Assembly: GCF_018598225.1 (NCBI RefSeq)
Contig: NZ_JAHESF010000032.1
Location: 17,899-81,898 of the forward strand
Source: Chryseosolibacter histidinae
GTDB taxonomy: Bacteria; Bacteroidota; Bacteroidia; Cytophagales; Cyclobacteriaceae
DNA length: 64,000 nucleotides
Reading direction: 5' to 3'
A program made the translations under genes and the position numbers. Below the pieces are notes generated by a model. The model ran no database searches. It saw only the letters and a list, made by a program, of their open reading frames with translations, and was not told the origin of the DNA. Below, piece after piece: positions 17,736 to 25,824 of the stretch; within the stretch, counting starts at the first letter, position 1; the number at the start of each line of letters is the position of its first letter.

Positions 17736-18062
17736 ATGATCAACGTAACCGATAAAGCCAAAGACAGAATCATGTCCCTGAGACAGGAAGAAGGACATTC
17801 ACCCGCTCACAATATTCGTGTTTCTGTAAAAGGTGGTGGCTGCTCAGGCCTGATGTACGATCTCGGTTTCGACGATAAAGTGAACGCTGCAGACCAGGTG
17901 TTCGAAGACAAGGGCATCAAGATCCTCGTCGATAAAAAGAGCCTGCTCTACCTGCTCGGTACCACACTCGACTTCACCGATGGCCTGAACGGAAAAGGTT
18001 TCCAGTTCATCAACCCCAATGCTTCCCGCACTTGTGGCTGCGGCGAAAGCTTTTCAGTGTAG
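17736..18062 (+). CDS. HesB/IscA/ErpA-type iron-sulfur cluster carrier
   Basis: 108 residues. The three cluster-binding cysteines are present: C36 in KGGGCSGLMYDL, and C100 and C102 in the C-terminal TCGCGESF. Proteins of this A-type family receive Fe-S clusters and pass them to apoproteins. The length and the GNGKGFQFINPNA-like segment before the CxC (NGKGFQFINPNASRTCGCG) are typical of the IscA/ErpA branch. Which of IscA, ErpA or SufA it corresponds to cannot be told, because no suf or isc genes are adjacent. It follows the hypothetical gene at 17306 and converges with the RidA gene. Confidence 0.92.
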   Translation: MINVTDKAKDRIMSLRQEEGHSPAHNIRVSVKGGGCSGLMYDLGFDDKVNAADQVFEDKGIKILVDKKSLLYLLGTTLDFTDGLNGKGFQFINPNASRTCGCGESFSV

Positions 18063-18069
18063 CATAAGC

Positions 18070-18483
18070 CTACACCGTAGCAATACACTTCAACTCTATC
18101 GCTATAGGCGTGGGTAGCGCCGTGATCTCTACCGTTGTACGGCACGGCTGGTTATCCTTGAAATATTCTGCGTAGACTTTGTTATAAATCGCAAAGTCTT
18201 TTTTCATGTTGGTGAGAAATACCGTTACATCCACCAGGTTCTCCCAACGTGAGCCTGATGCTTCCAGCACATACCGCACATTCTGAAACACGCTATGGCA
18301 CTGCAGCTCGATGTCGTAGCTGACAATGTTTCCCGCAGCATCCAACGTGACGCCTGGAATCTCTTTCGAGCCTCTTTTGCGCGGCCCCACACCGGAAAGA
18401 AAAAGCAGGTTGCCCACCTTCCGGGCATGGGGATAGAGGCCTACGGGTTCCGGAGCCTGATTAGAATGGATTTTATCGTTCAT
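18070..18483 (-). CDS. RidA-family deaminase, 2-aminomuconate deaminase-like
   Basis: 137 residues from the ATG complementary to 18481-18483. A longer reading from 18546 would encode its first residues in the heptad repeat and is rejected. RidA/YjgF family proteins form trimers. The arginine in NQPCRTTVEI corresponds to the catalytic Arg that hydrolyses reactive enamines and imines. PEPVGLYPHARKVGNLLFLSGVGPRKRGSKEIPGV is characteristic of the subgroup annotated as 2-aminomuconate deaminase in kynurenine/tryptophan breakdown. No other kynurenine genes are close, so generic imine hydrolysis is equally possible. Confidence 0.85.
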   Translation of the reverse strand: MNDKIHSNQAPEPVGLYPHARKVGNLLFLSGVGPRKRGSKEIPGVTLDAAGNIVSYDIELQCHSVFQNVRYVLEASGSRWENLVDVTVFLTNMKKDFAIYNKVYAEYFKDNQPCRTTVEITALPTPIAIELKCIATV

Positions 18484-18526
18484 GTATTTGATGTTGTTGT
18501 CAATTTTACTTTTTCGCTCCGGTAGA

Positions 18527-18629
18527 ATCCACGGTCGACGGTCCACAGACCACGGCCGTACGTGAATGATACAAAGACTGTCATCTAGGGGTTAACTGCT
18601 GTGGACTGTCGTCTGTGGACCGTGGACTA
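18527..18629. repeat. Heptad inverted-arm element, GTCCACG family
   Basis: The left arm (18527-18559) contains ATCCACG, GTCGACG, GTCCACA, GACCACG, GCCGTAC. The right arm (18597-18629) contains CTGCTGTGGACTGTCGTCTG, then TGGACCGTGGACTA. The spacer is 37 bases. The right arm supplies the stop codon of the DUF4198 gene (complement of 18627-18629). Confidence 0.85.
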
Positions 18630-19433
18630 TTTTATCCCAAACACCAGGGTCGCCCAGTAGCTCTGCCAGTCTGCTTTCGGATCTTTTGATGGTACCATTT
18701 TCACAAAACTTACCATCCACCTCCCGGGATTGCTGATGTGCGTTTCGATGGTGCCGTCTTGCTGGCTGAAGATGTTCTGTGCGGTGGTGCGGTTGTTGTT
18801 AAAATTCAGGACTTTTACTTTCGCCCCGAACACCGGCTTGCCCATATACAGGATCCTGAACTTCACCGGGTCGCCTACCTTCAGCGTATAAGGGTTTTGC
18901 TCCGGAACGATCTCCACCGGAAATCCCACCTCCTTCCTGAAGGTGGCGTCTGTTTTTTCCCCTGCCTGCACCAGGAGCTTGCTATACCTGGCATACAGCT
19001 CCGTTCCGTTCTTAGCCATCGTGTTTGTCTTGCGGCGCTGACCATAGGCTTCGTCCAGTCCGTTGTCTTTCAGGTAGGCGTTGAATTTTTCGGCTTCCAT
19101 TTCAGAAGAAGCGTTAGTGCTCTGCATCGCCAGCAGGTAAGTGCCTTCTGCTGTCAGCGGCGTTTTAAGGTTGTCTTTATCTCCTTCCACAACCTGACCT
19201 TTCAGGTCTTTCAGGGTATTCTTCTGATGCAGCTCGAGGCGTTCAAGTCTATCTTTCTTCACGGTCCACGGTTCACCCACAAAGCCCTCGCCTACTTTGA
19301 AGTTCACCACCAGATCTTCTCCCGGCCTGTGAACGAATTTCAGTGGCTGAAGCCAGAACTCACTCGCCTGTGCCAAAAAGCTGCAGGCCAGCAGCGTTGC
19401 AAAGCTCACCAGTTTTTTATTCATCAGTTTCAT
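18627..19433 (-). CDS. DUF4198 exported protein
   Basis: 268 residues with a signal peptide (KLMNKKLVSFATLLACSFLAQA). The opening SEFWLQPLKFVHRPGEDLVVNFKVGEGFVGEPW is the DUF4198 signature. This family is periplasmic, with an immunoglobulin-like beta fold, and is sometimes linked to nickel/cobalt uptake (NikM-type); there are no metal transport genes here. The later segment GDPVKFRILYMGKPVFGAKVKV ... ETHISNPGRWMVSFVK is the second Ig-like half. Its start overlaps the aminopeptidase gene by 4 bases (ATGA), so the two are translationally coupled. The stop codon lies in the neighbouring repeat arm. Confidence 0.8.
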   Translation of the reverse strand: MKLMNKKLVSFATLLACSFLAQASEFWLQPLKFVHRPGEDLVVNFKVGEGFVGEPWTVKKDRLERLELHQKNTLKDLKGQVVEGDKDNLKTPLTAEGTYLLAMQSTNASSEMEAEKFNAYLKDNGLDEAYGQRRKTNTMAKNGTELYARYSKLLVQAGEKTDATFRKEVGFPVEIVPEQNPYTLKVGDPVKFRILYMGKPVFGAKVKVLNFNNNRTTAQNIFSQQDGTIETHISNPGRWMVSFVKMVPSKDPKADWQSYWATLVFGIK

Positions 19434-20731
19434 GATCTTTCATTCATCAGGTCTTCTATCTCTTCGGCCTCTACCGGTATATTTTTCATCAGGTCGAGCA
19501 CACCGTTCTTGCGGATGACCACGTTGTTCTCGATCCTCACACCCAGGCCTTCTTCTTTGATGTAGATGCCGGGCTCCACGGTCCATACCTGCCCCACCTG
19601 CATCTTGTGATACATGTTACCGACATCATGAACATCGAGCCCGAGCTGGTGCCCTGTGCCATGCATGAAGTATTTTGTGAAAAGCGGTTTCTCTTTGGGC
19701 TGGTTCTTGATGTCTTTGCGATCGATCAGCTTCAGGCCCACGAGCTCGCTCTCCATGATCTTCTGCACTTCCTTGTGATATTCAAAGTAAACAACACCGG
19801 GCTTCAGCATCTTTGTGGCCGCACGTTTCACCCTGAGCACCGCCTCATAAACTTCTTTCTGGCGTTTGGTGAACTTGCCGTTTACCGGGATGGTGCGCGT
19901 GAGGTCTGCGTTGTAGTTGGCATATTCGGCGCCTACATCCAGCAGCAATACGTCACCATCTTTACAGGGTTTGTTATTCTCGATATAATGCAGCACGCAG
20001 GAGTTGGCCCCCGAAGCAATGATGGGTTCGTAGGCAAATCCGCGGGAACCGTTGCGCAAAAACTCGTGAATGTATTCCGCTTCGATCTCGTACTCCATCA
20101 CACCGGGTTTCACAAATTTCAGCACACGCCTGAAAGCCTGTTCCGTGATGTTGCACGCTTGCTGCATCAGCTTGATCTCCTCGTCAGACTTGACGGAGCG
20201 CAGCGCATGCATGATGGGCGCCAGCCGCTCATACTTATGCAGCGGATACTTTTGCTGACACCATTTGATGAAACGGTTATCGCGGCTGTCTACGGCGATC
20301 TCTGCCCGGTAGTGATCGTTTGTATTCAGGTAAACGCGCTCCACATCGCCCATCACCATCATGGTGTTGAACAGCTTCGGAAATTCGGTGGTCCACAACA
20401 CGGTCTCGATGCCCGTCAGCTCGCGCGCTTCTTCTTTGGTGAGCTTGTGGCCTTCCCAGGTGGCGATGAGCTCGCTGGTCTCTCGGAGGAAAAGAACCTC
20501 GCGGTATTTTTCATCGGGAAAATCGGGACAAAGCACCAGCACGGTCTCTTCCTGGTCTACACCCGTGAGATAAAAGAGGTCGCTGTTCTGGCGGAAACGC
20601 ATGGTGCCGTCCGAGTTGGTGGGCATGATATCGTTGGCATTGACCACCACCACGGCATTGCCTTTCAGTTTTTTAACAAGGTTCTTACGGTTATTGGTGA
20701 AAAGCCGCTGGTTGATCTTCTGGTAGCGCAT
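19430..20731 (-). CDS. pepP: Xaa-Pro aminopeptidase (M24B)
   Basis: 433 residues. The N-terminal AMP_N domain (~5-135) includes MRFRQNSDLFYLTGVDQEETVLVL. The C-terminal pita-bread metallopeptidase domain carries the five metal ligands in VLLLDVGAEYANYNADLTRTIPVNG (two Asp), HGTGHQLGLDVHDVG (His), VEPGIYI (Glu) and GLGVRIENNVV (Glu). It removes N-terminal residues before proline. There is no signal peptide, so it is cytosolic. It overlaps the DUF4198 start by 4 bases. A TTTG (-33) and TAATTTAG (-7) pair lies upstream. Confidence 0.95.
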   Translation of the reverse strand: MRYQKINQRLFTNNRKNLVKKLKGNAVVVVNANDIMPTNSDGTMRFRQNSDLFYLTGVDQEETVLVLCPDFPDEKYREVLFLRETSELIATWEGHKLTKEEARELTGIETVLWTTEFPKLFNTMMVMGDVERVYLNTNDHYRAEIAVDSRDNRFIKWCQQKYPLHKYERLAPIMHALRSVKSDEEIKLMQQACNITEQAFRRVLKFVKPGVMEYEIEAEYIHEFLRNGSRGFAYEPIIASGANSCVLHYIENNKPCKDGDVLLLDVGAEYANYNADLTRTIPVNGKFTKRQKEVYEAVLRVKRAATKMLKPGVVYFEYHKEVQKIMESELVGLKLIDRKDIKNQPKEKPLFTKYFMHGTGHQLGLDVHDVGNMYHKMQVGQVWTVEPGIYIKEEGLGVRIENNVVIRKNGVLDLMKNIPVEAEEIEDLMNERS

Positions 20732-20748
20732 AAGGTGTTTAAAGTCCC

Positions 20749-20777
20749 TAAATTAAGTGATTTCGCCTGTAATCAAA
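20749..20777 (-). promoter_or_regulatory. Putative promoter of pepP-DUF4198
   Basis: On the minus strand TTTG (20774-20777) and TAATTTAG (20749-20756) are 17 bases apart, close to the Bacteroidota TTTG-N19-TANNTTTG pattern with one mismatch. Confidence 0.45.
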
Positions 20778-20993
20778 CAAACCCGGCCGATCGTTGAAAT
20801 CAAGAATCCCGCCACGAAGAAGTGCTTACAGTGTGTCCTGCTTCATTTGCATTCTTTCTGCTACTGTGTGCTTTGTGCGCGCCCGCCGCAGCGATAGCGA
20901 AGGAGGGCCTTTGTGACAAAATTTCGGAGCCCAAGCCACGTTTTCGAAAATACAACGCGCTGGTTATCTTTAACTCTTCTAATCGATCAAACC

Positions 20994-22295
20994 ATGAGAA
21001 AACTCTTACTTGTTACACTGCTTCTTTTTTTGCTTCACGGAGCTTACGCACAGTGGAAGTACGAACCATCACCTGAAAACCTGAAGAACCGCGAATGGTT
21101 TCAGCAGGCTAAATTCGGACTGTTCATCCACTGGGGCGTGTACAGCGTGCTGGGCGATGGCGAGTGGGTGATGCACCAGCAGCAGATCCCCATCAAAACT
21201 TACGAGAAGCTCCCCGCTTTTTTCAACCCTACCGAGTTCGACGCGAAGGCCTGGGTAAAGATGGCCAAGGACGCCGGCATGAAATACATTACCATCACCA
21301 GCAAACACCACGATGGTTTCGCCATGTGGGACAGCAAAGTGTCTGACTATAACATCGTGAAACGCACACCTTACGGGAAAGACGTTCTGAAAATGCTAGC
21401 CGACGAATGCCGCAAAGAAGACATCAAGCTGTTCTTCTATCATTCACAGCTCGATTGGCGTCATCCCGATTATTTTCCCCGTGGCAACACCGGTGGCAAT
21501 TATACGGGCCGTCCTGACCGCGGCGATATGAACAAATACCTCGATTACATGGACGCCCAGCTAACGGAGCTCCTGACCGGCTACGGCGATGTGGCAGGCA
21601 TCTGGTTCGATGGCATGTGGGATAAAAAGGATGCTGACTGGCGGCTCGAAAAGACCTACAAGCTTATTCACCAACTTCAACCGGGAGCGTTGGTGGGCAG
21701 CAATCATCACCGCGCGCCCTACGAAGGAGAAGATTTTCAGATGTTTGAAAAAGACCTGCCGGGCCACAACACCACCGGTTTCTCACCCGAGCAGAAGATC
21801 GGCATGCTGCCCCGCGAAACCTGCGAGACCATCAATCAGTCCTGGGGATTCAACCTGAAGGACGACCGGCACAAAAGCCGCAAGGAGCTCATCCAGTACC
21901 TGGTGAAGGCTGCTGGCTATGACGCCAATTTTCTATTGAATGTAGGCCCCATGCCCAATGGCAAGATCCAGCCTGAGCACATCGAGCTGCTCAAACAAAT
22001 GGGCGACTGGCTGAAACAATACGGCGAGACCCTCTATGGCACCCGTGGTGGCCCGCTCACAGCGCGCGACTGGGGTGTTACCACACAGAAGGAAAACAAG
22101 GTGTATGTTCATATCCTGAAATGGTATGATGCCTCGTTGCTTATTCCGTCATGGGGTAAGAAGATCAAGTCGGCAACACTTTTCGCAGACAAAACACCGG
22201 TGAAGTTTTTGGAGAACCAGTATGGCATCACGCTGAGCATACCGAAAGAGAAGCTTGATGAGGTGGATACTGTGATTGAGTTGGAATTGAAATAA
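20994..22295 (+). CDS. Alpha-L-fucosidase, GH29
   Basis: 433 residues from ATG 20994, chosen because MRKLLLVTLLLFLLHGAYAQ is a clean signal peptide; the in-frame ATG at 20913 would place 27 non-hydrophobic residues before it. GH29 marks: WFQQAKFGLFIHWGVYSVL (35-53), YITITSKHHDGFAMWDS (98-113), VAGIWFDGMWD (200-210, with D206 the expected nucleophile) and NFLLNVGPMPNGKI. It hydrolyses terminal alpha-L-fucose from glycans, in the periplasm or extracellularly. The C-terminal beta-sandwich is short. No SusCD partner is adjacent, so it seems a stand-alone enzyme. Confidence 0.93.
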   Translation: MRKLLLVTLLLFLLHGAYAQWKYEPSPENLKNREWFQQAKFGLFIHWGVYSVLGDGEWVMHQQQIPIKTYEKLPAFFNPTEFDAKAWVKMAKDAGMKYITITSKHHDGFAMWDSKVSDYNIVKRTPYGKDVLKMLADECRKEDIKLFFYHSQLDWRHPDYFPRGNTGGNYTGRPDRGDMNKYLDYMDAQLTELLTGYGDVAGIWFDGMWDKKDADWRLEKTYKLIHQLQPGALVGSNHHRAPYEGEDFQMFEKDLPGHNTTGFSPEQKIGMLPRETCETINQSWGFNLKDDRHKSRKELIQYLVKAAGYDANFLLNVGPMPNGKIQPEHIELLKQMGDWLKQYGETLYGTRGGPLTARDWGVTTQKENKVYVHILKWYDASLLIPSWGKKIKSATLFADKTPVKFLENQYGITLSIPKEKLDEVDTVIELELK

Positions 22296-22312
22296 TCAGT
22301 TGTAGTGTAAAA

Positions 22313-22401
22313 GTACGAGATACGAGGTACGAAGTACGATAGCCCAGTCTGCATTCATCGTACTTCGTATTTCGTACTTCGTATTTCGTACCTCGTACTT
22401 C
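22313..22401. repeat. Heptad inverted-arm element, GTACGAR family
   Basis: The left arm (22313-22340) holds four heptads: GTACGAG, ATACGAG, GTACGAA, GTACGAT. The right arm (22359-22401) holds six: CGTACTT, CGTATTT, CGTACTT, CGTATTT, CGTACCT, CGTACTT. The spacer, 18 bases, includes AGTCTGCATT, close to GATCTGCATT in the copy at 46778. It begins 18 bases after the fucosidase stop. Confidence 0.9.
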
Positions 22402-22425
22402 TCCCATCGGCTTAAACTCACATTG

Positions 22426-23385
22426 ATGAACCCAATCAAAATAGCCACCGCCCAGTTCGAGAACCGCAGTGGCGACAAAACGTATAACCTGGGCGTGATC
22501 GAGGCGATGGCCCAAGCCGCAGCCCGGCAGGGATCGCATGCCATTGCTTTCCACGAATGTTCCATTACGGGTTATACTTTTGCCCGGCATCTTTCAAAAG
22601 AACAAATGCTTGACCTTGCCGAAGTGATCCCGGGCGGCGAAAGCATCCGGAGGCTTCAGCAGATCGCCGCAGCGCATAACATCGTTGTGCTGGCAGGTTT
22701 GTTCGAAAAAGACGCGGCGGACAATCTTTTCAAAGCGTACGTCTGTGTAGACCGTAACGGGTTGGTGGCCAAACACCGCAAGCTTCATCCTTTCATCAAT
22801 CCTCACCTCATACCGGGCGATCGGTATACCGTATTCGAGATCATGGGATGGAAATGTGGCATCCTGATCTGCTACGACAACAATGTGATTGAGAACGTGC
22901 GTGCCACGGCATTGCTGGGCGCAGAGATCATCTTCATGCCGCACGTCACCATGTGCACGCCTTCAACACGGCCGGGGGCCGGATTTGTAGATCCGCAGCT
23001 GTGGCATAACCGCGAAGCAGACCCCACATCGCTCCGGGCCGAATTCGATGGACTGAAAGGCCGCGCGTGGCTCATGAAATGGCTGCCGGCCCGCGCCTAC
23101 GACAACGGGGTGTATGTAGTTTTTTCAAACCCTATCGGGATGGACGACGACCAGCTCAAGAACGGCTGCGCCATGATCCTGGACCCGTTCGGTGATATCG
23201 TGGCAGAATGCAGAAAGCTGGGTGATGAGTTTGCCGTGGCAACACTCACGTACGAGAAACTTCAGCTGAGCGGAGGTTATCGTTATAAAAAAGCAAGAAG
23301 GCCTGACTTGTACGGAACGATCCTAAGTCAGGCCCACCATCCGGAACAAAAGGTTGTTTGGATGAAAGAAACCGGTGATCAGTAA
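22426..23385 (+). CDS. Carbon-nitrogen hydrolase (nitrilase superfamily)
   Basis: 319 residues from ATG 22426 (a TTG directly before it is also possible). The Glu-Lys-Cys triad is intact: E44 in AFHECSITGY, K119 in KHRKLHPF and C149 in CGILICYDN. It hydrolyses amides or nitriles in the cytosol. The length and the EFDGLKGRAWLMKWLPARAYDNGVYVVFSNP segment resemble the N-carbamoyl/aliphatic amidase branches, but the substrate is not predictable. The gene's last four codons and its stop (ACC GGT GAT CAG TAA) lie inside the heptad repeat that starts there, so its C-terminus may have been reshaped by the repeat. Confidence 0.88.
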   Translation: MNPIKIATAQFENRSGDKTYNLGVIEAMAQAAARQGSHAIAFHECSITGYTFARHLSKEQMLDLAEVIPGGESIRRLQQIAAAHNIVVLAGLFEKDAADNLFKAYVCVDRNGLVAKHRKLHPFINPHLIPGDRYTVFEIMGWKCGILICYDNNVIENVRATALLGAEIIFMPHVTMCTPSTRPGAGFVDPQLWHNREADPTSLRAEFDGLKGRAWLMKWLPARAYDNGVYVVFSNPIGMDDDQLKNGCAMILDPFGDIVAECRKLGDEFAVATLTYEKLQLSGGYRYKKARRPDLYGTILSQAHHPEQKVVWMKETGDQ

Positions 23386-23437
23386 TCAGTGTTTGGTATT
23401 CAGCAGTTCCGTAAAGACCGGTTACCGAATACCGATA
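23371..23437. repeat. Heptad inverted-arm element, GGTWATC/GGTTACC family
   Basis: The left arm (from ~23371) reads GGTGATC, AGTAATC, AGTGTTT, GGTATTC and includes the hydrolase stop codon. The right arm (~23418-23437) reads ACCGGTT, ACCGAAT, ACCGATA, ACC, the inverse. It ends ~4 bases before the DUF4199 stop at 23442, filling the convergent gap. Confidence 0.75.
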
Positions 23438-23441
23438 ACCA

Positions 23442-23903
23442 CTACATGGTTGCTTTGTCGGTCTCGACGTAATTGAGCAACAGGTACGTGATCGTCATGC
23501 CCGAGAATGTTCCTTCCAGTGTTACTGCGGCGGCGGCAATGTATTCATTGAGGAAACGCCCCATGGGTTCTCTTTCAATGATAGAGGCCATCAGGTTCTG
23601 ATCCGCCTTGAGATACAGCAGCAGGAAAGCAGCAAATGTTGAAGCCCCGATCACAGACGTGGCCACACCAATGCTCAGGCCGCGGAAATAATTCAGGTGC
23701 CCGGCATGCGTGCGTTTGTATTGCTTCATGGCAGAATAAATGCCGCCCAGCATAATGAACAAATTCAGCAGCCTCAGCTCAATGATGTGCACTAAACCGA
23801 GCGCATACATGACAAAGAAATATACGATCAGTCCCAATGCGATCAGCGTCCCATAAATTTCAGGTATGCGATCAGGTCTGTTCCAAAGATTCAGATTTTT
23901 CAT
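23442..23903 (-). CDS. DUF4199 membrane protein (paralogue A)
   Basis: 153 residues from the ATG complementary to 23901-23903; the longer reading from 23975 takes its N-terminus from repeat sequence. Four hydrophobic helices: YGTLIALGLIVYFFVMYALGLV, LRLLNLFIMLGGIYSAM, GLSIGVATSVIGASTFAAFLLLYL and EYIAAAAVTLEGTFSGMTITYLLLNYV. The shared signature is (K)QYKRTHAGHLNYFRGLSIGVATSVIG. DUF4199 proteins are Bacteroidota-specific inner-membrane proteins of unknown function. A second copy lies just upstream in the same direction. Confidence 0.8.
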   Translation of the reverse strand: MKNLNLWNRPDRIPEIYGTLIALGLIVYFFVMYALGLVHIIELRLLNLFIMLGGIYSAMKQYKRTHAGHLNYFRGLSIGVATSVIGASTFAAFLLLYLKADQNLMASIIEREPMGRFLNEYIAAAAVTLEGTFSGMTITYLLLNYVETDKATM

Positions 23904-23951
23904 AACCACTCCTTTTGAGAATGATTCAAAAAAACTGTGCCGCAGGGAAAT

Positions 23952-24094
23952 AATTGACAGTTGACAAATACACAATTGACAACGTGTACGGTTGCTTCAA
24001 CTTACGTGCTCCGATTCGAAGCAGCCGCCTGGATGCCCAGGCCCAATCCGTTGTCAATTGCGCCCGATGACTATCGGGTTTGTCAATTGTCAAC
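23952..24094. repeat. Heptad inverted-arm element, AGTTGAC family, with nested palindrome
   Basis: The left arm (23952-23982) contains AATTGAC, AGTTGAC, AAATACAC, AATTGAC. The right arm (24050-24094) is the inverse (TTGTCAATTG ... TTGTCAATTGTCAACTT), interrupted by the CCCGATGACTATCGGG palindrome at 24063-24078. It lies between the two DUF4199 genes, and the stop codon of the upstream copy (complement of 24090-24092) falls within a TTGACA heptad. Confidence 0.85.
24063..24078. repeat. CCCGATA-TATCGGG palindrome, copy 2
   Basis: CCCGATGACTATCGGG, near-perfect, sits inside the right arm of the AGTTGAC-family repeat, splitting TGTCAATTG from TTGTCAATTG. Confidence 0.8.
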
Positions 24095-24560
24095 TTTTCT
24101 GATCGATCGGTACATTCACTTCATCCGTGTGAACGTAGTTGATCAGGATGAACGTAACGAGCAGGCCGGAGAACAGTCCTTCGAGTGCTACGATGAAGGA
24201 AGCGATGTAAGGATTCAGGTAACGACCCATGGGCTCATTTTTAACGATGGAGTCCATCAGGGCCGGATCCAGCTTCATGTACATGAAAAGAAATACGGCA
24301 AAGATCACGGAGCCGATCGCGCCTGTTGCGACGCCGGTGATCAGCGCTCTGAAATAATTGAGATTGGAGCCGTGGGTTTCCTTGAATTTCTTCAGGGCGA
24401 AGTACACACCAGCCACAAGGATCAGCAGGTTCAGCAAGCGCAACTCAACGTGGTGTGACAGTCCCGTAAAGTGCATGACCAGAAAATACACCGTGAGACC
24501 TACTCCAATACGCAGGCCATAACTTTCAGGAATACGATTAGGATTGTTAAAGAAACTCAT
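24090..24560 (-). CDS. DUF4199 membrane protein (paralogue B)
   Basis: 156 residues. It aligns along its whole length with paralogue A: NRIPESYGLRIGVGLTVYFLVMHFTGL, LRLLNLLILVAGVYFALKKFKETHGSNLNYFRALITGVATG, and EPMGRYLNPYIASFIVALEGLFSGLLVTFILINYV. Four membrane helices. The two copies are in tandem and separated by a repeat element, which suggests an old duplication. The upstream region has an inverted repeat 12 bases from the start. The last codons (QKS and stop) run into the repeat arm. Role unknown. Confidence 0.82.
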   Translation of the reverse strand: MSFFNNPNRIPESYGLRIGVGLTVYFLVMHFTGLSHHVELRLLNLLILVAGVYFALKKFKETHGSNLNYFRALITGVATGAIGSVIFAVFLFMYMKLDPALMDSIVKNEPMGRYLNPYIASFIVALEGLFSGLLVTFILINYVHTDEVNVPIDQKS

Positions 24561-24572
24561 AGGATTTAAAGG

Positions 24573-24588
24573 TTAGGGTACACCCTAA
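24573..24588. promoter_or_regulatory. Inverted repeat upstream of DUF4199 paralogue B (operator-like)
   Basis: TTAGGGTACACCCTAA, two 6-7-base arms around ACA, placed 12 bases before the start codon. On the plus strand it is followed by TTTTTTG, so it could also act as a weak hairpin terminator for transcripts in that direction. Confidence 0.4.
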
Positions 24589-24678
24589 TTTTTTGATTTT
24601 TTAATAGATTTACAACGTTTTCGAAGCGCTATATTTTCATTATATTAACTCTTTACACCTCCCCTAACCTTATTTTCT

Positions 24679-25677
24679 ATGATCAAAAAAATTTTACTGG
24701 GACTACTGGGACTGATCGTTCTGTTAGTCATTGTTGGTTTCCTTCTTCCCGGAAAGATGGAGATCTCGCGCAGCATTACGGTGAACGCGCCGGCCGAGTA
24801 TTCATTTGAAGAAGTGAACGGCCTGGAGAACTGGAACCGCTGGTCGTACTGGAACACGCTTGACACTACCATGACGATCAACTATGGAGAGAAAACAGCA
24901 GGCGCAGGCGCATTTTATACCTGGGCCAGCCAGGATATGGGAAATGGCAAACTCACCATCACCGAAAGCACTCCTTTCAAGGCGATCAAGGCCGACCTCG
25001 ACTTTATGGAACAGGGTACCGCCAAAGCGTGGTATGACTTTGAGCCCGAAGGCGAAGCCACAAAAGTGACCATGAGCTTCTCTTCCGATTTTGGCATGAA
25101 TCCGCTGGTGCGCTGGATGGGTGTGTTCATGCGCCCCGAGATGAACAAAGCCTTTGAGCATAACCTCAACAAGATCAAAGAACTGGCCGAAGGCAAACCG
25201 AGGTTCTCTGTTGCCATCACACAAGAGAAGGTTGCTCCCGTTACCTACGTGGGCCTGAAGCACACCATGAACCCACAGGATATGCAGGCCATCAGCAAAG
25301 AGATGTCGAGAATGTACGGCGAACTGTTCACAGCGCTCAAGAAATCAAAAGTGGAGCTGGCCGGCGCACCGTTCGCCCTGTATCCCAGCTACAGCGAAAC
25401 ATCGATGGATATGGTTTGCGCGCTGCCGGTAGCGGCCAATGCCAAGCTGCCTTCCAAATACGCGGTGATGACAAACGAAGGTGGCAACGCTGTGAAGGCC
25501 ATCCACAAAGGCGCTTACGAGAAGCTCGAAGCCACGCACAACGAAATCGCCAAGTTCATGGAATTCAAAAAGCTTCAATCCAACGGCGCGCCCTGGGAAG
25601 TTTATGTAACCGATCCCGGCGTTGAAAAAGATACCGCCAAATGGATCACGGAAGTTTATTATCCTGTGAAGAATTAA
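24679..25677 (+). CDS. SRPBCC domain fused to GyrI-like effector-binding domain, membrane-anchored
   Basis: 332 residues. An N-terminal membrane anchor (KKILLGLLGLIVLLVIVGFLLP, ~3-24), then an SRPBCC/polyketide-cyclase-like domain (~28-165: ISRSITVNAPAEYSFEEVNGLENWNRWSYW). The second half (~175-332: VAPVTYVGLKHTMNPQDMQAISKEMSRMYGEL, ending in WITEVYYPVKN) matches the AraC-type effector-binding/GyrI-like fold, which binds small amphipathic or xenobiotic molecules. There is no DNA-binding domain, so it is not a regulator itself; the two ligand-binding folds suggest lipid or drug sequestration at the membrane. Such fusions are common in Bacteroidota and uncharacterised. Confidence 0.85.
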   Translation: MIKKILLGLLGLIVLLVIVGFLLPGKMEISRSITVNAPAEYSFEEVNGLENWNRWSYWNTLDTTMTINYGEKTAGAGAFYTWASQDMGNGKLTITESTPFKAIKADLDFMEQGTAKAWYDFEPEGEATKVTMSFSSDFGMNPLVRWMGVFMRPEMNKAFEHNLNKIKELAEGKPRFSVAITQEKVAPVTYVGLKHTMNPQDMQAISKEMSRMYGELFTALKKSKVELAGAPFALYPSYSETSMDMVCALPVAANAKLPSKYAVMTNEGGNAVKAIHKGAYEKLEATHNEIAKFMEFKKLQSNGAPWEVYVTDPGVEKDTAKWITEVYYPVKN

Positions 25678-25683
25678 AAAATT

Positions 25684-25819
25684 GTCCATGGTCCATGGTC
25701 GATAGTCCATGGTTAGTGTTGTGAATCGGCAAAGTTCCGCCTCAATGATCACTTTGTCTCAGAACACAAACGGTTAAAGGTCCACTATGATGCTATGGAC
25801 CATGGACTATCGACTTTCA
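25684..25819. repeat. Heptad inverted-arm element, GTCCATG variant
   Basis: The left arm (25684-25717) reads GTCCATG, GTCCATG, GTCGATA, GTCCATG, GTTAGTG. The right arm (25792-25819) reads CTATGGA, CCATGGA, CTATCGA, CTTTCA, the inverse. The spacer is ~74 bases. It begins 6 bases after the SRPBCC stop. It is a T-for-C variant of the GTCCACG word. Confidence 0.85.
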
Positions 25820-25824
25820 TTCTA

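Noticed and set aside
19607..20797. Open frame of 396 codons opposite pepP
   Set aside because: Antisense shadow of a clear M24 peptidase; no motifs or start context.
20913..20993. N-terminal extension of the GH29 fucosidase
   Set aside because: It would place a non-hydrophobic stretch before an otherwise ideal signal peptide; ATG 20994 is preferred.
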